DNA from: Chthoniobacteraceae bacterium
Lineage (GTDB): Bacteria > Verrucomicrobiota > Verrucomicrobiia > Chthoniobacterales > Chthoniobacteraceae
DNA: 61,914 nt
Reading direction: 5' to 3'
NCBI GenBank assembly: GCA_028293625.1
Contig: JAQGOL010000026.1
Span: 1 to 61,914, forward strand
A model generated the notes under the pieces. It was not told the origin of the DNA. It did no database searches and saw only the letters and a list, made by a program, of their open reading frames with translations. The position numbers were made by a program, and so were the translations under genes. Shown in pieces: positions 61,801-61,914 of this stretch. Numbering within the stretch: position 1 is the first letter of the stretch; each line of letters starts with the position of its first letter.

Positions 61801-61914
61801 GCGCCGCCATTGTCACCCGGAAGCGGTATTCGCCCGGGTAATCGTAGTAATAGACCGATACCACCACCGTGTAGACACCGCTTAGTGGCAGCACCACCGG
61901 CGCGGACTGGCCGC
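49847..61914 (-). CDS. Giant secreted CARDB/PPC/FN3/Rhs-repeat polymorphic-toxin-like protein, 5' end beyond window
   Basis: At least 4,020 residues; the frame is open at the right edge (the codons before GTG 61897 read GQSAPV). From N to C: two PPC domains (about 61430-61914), six CARDB-type Ig repeats (about 59150-61420; for example [12 protein letters not shown]), Big/FN3-like domains, a carboxypeptidase-regulatory-like region, and a long Rhs/YD-repeat region (about 50480-53450; [61 protein letters not shown]). The Rhs core ends with SDPDGL at 50465-50490, and a C-terminal part of ~205 residues follows. The architecture is that of a secreted cell-surface or contact-dependent toxin. Part of the giant protein may be adhesive. 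Confidence 0.87.
   Translation of the reverse strand, partial: [4021 protein letters not shown]
49850..50464 (-). other. Variable C-terminal domain of the giant Rhs protein (candidate toxin)
   Basis: After the Rhs core (DPDGL) comes a glycine/alanine-rich hydrophobic segment ([13 protein letters not shown]... about 50290-50450) and then about 100 residues ending in [53 protein letters not shown]. The order R-x-x-G...GRFLT...LPxG...IPAG...GG...Q is reminiscent of TNT-like/ADP-ribosyltransferase-like toxin tails in Rhs and haemagglutinin proteins, but I could not verify this. It is entered as a domain, not as a separate gene. Confidence 0.45.

Noticed and set aside
1-61914. tRNA, rRNA and CRISPR arrays
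   Set aside because: None was recognised; no cloverleaf-like gene end, no rRNA signature and no regular spacer-repeat series.

Overview
The window looks like chromosomal DNA of a soil- or freshwater-type member of the Verrucomicrobiota (Chthoniobacter-like is my guess; no rRNA is present to settle it). The signs are family-level: several PEP-CTERM proteins, a protein resembling the verrucomicrobial TIGR02597 family, a Planctomycete/Verrucomicrobia-type set of cytochrome-WD40, DUF1549/DUF1553 and DUF1501 genes, Tat-exported Gfo/Idh/MocA and PQQ-propeller proteins, a DUF2339 membrane protein and very large secreted repeat proteins. No rRNA, tRNA, CRISPR array or prophage was recognised.

Layout. 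1-757: the 5' part of a REP-associated tyrosine transposase (running off the left edge) with tandem REP-like repeats and a duplicated copy of the gene's own start. 758-8058: K+-channel-like protein, DUF2339 protein, then a sugar-metabolism-like run (Gfo/Idh/MocA oxidoreductase, GNAT acetyltransferase, PQQ propeller). 8380-12683: a 971-residue glycine-rich secreted repeat protein, convergent with an enolase-superfamily enzyme. 12836-21785: a probable phosphate-starvation island holding an OlsB-like ornithine-lipid acyltransferase, a PhoB-like response regulator, a PstS-like secreted binding protein, a PEP-CTERM protein, two Pit transporters and a DUF47 (PhoU-like) protein. Three sites carry 11-bp-phased, Pho-box-like repeats.

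21989-36797: fifteen kilobases of minus-strand genes. Its core is a tightly coupled run of five genes (c-type cytochrome/WD40, DUF1549/DUF1553, DUF1501, PPC-domain protein, Tat-exported deacetylase-like protein) with overlaps or 1-nt gaps, preceded by a translationally coupled pair of related helical-repeat proteins and a fused two-domain iron-type ABC permease. 37010-42093: housekeeping and small genes (Trm112-like, flavin reductase-like, MoeB with rhodanese, RRM protein, MiaA, DUF4870, DUF2934).

42137-47338: a coupled trio of a TIGR02597-like protein and two tandem PEP-CTERM paralogues, then a divergently arranged redox module (DUF1573-rhodanese protein against rhodanese plus MauE/DoxX-like protein). 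47341-61914: a gigantic secreted CARDB/PPC/FN3/Rhs protein (more than 4,000 residues, continuing past the right edge) that ends in a short variable C-terminal domain, followed two bases later by a small immunity-like gene and then, with an ATGA overlap, a 708-residue secreted Ig-domain protein. This polymorphic-toxin-like locus and the phosphate island are the most interesting parts of the window.
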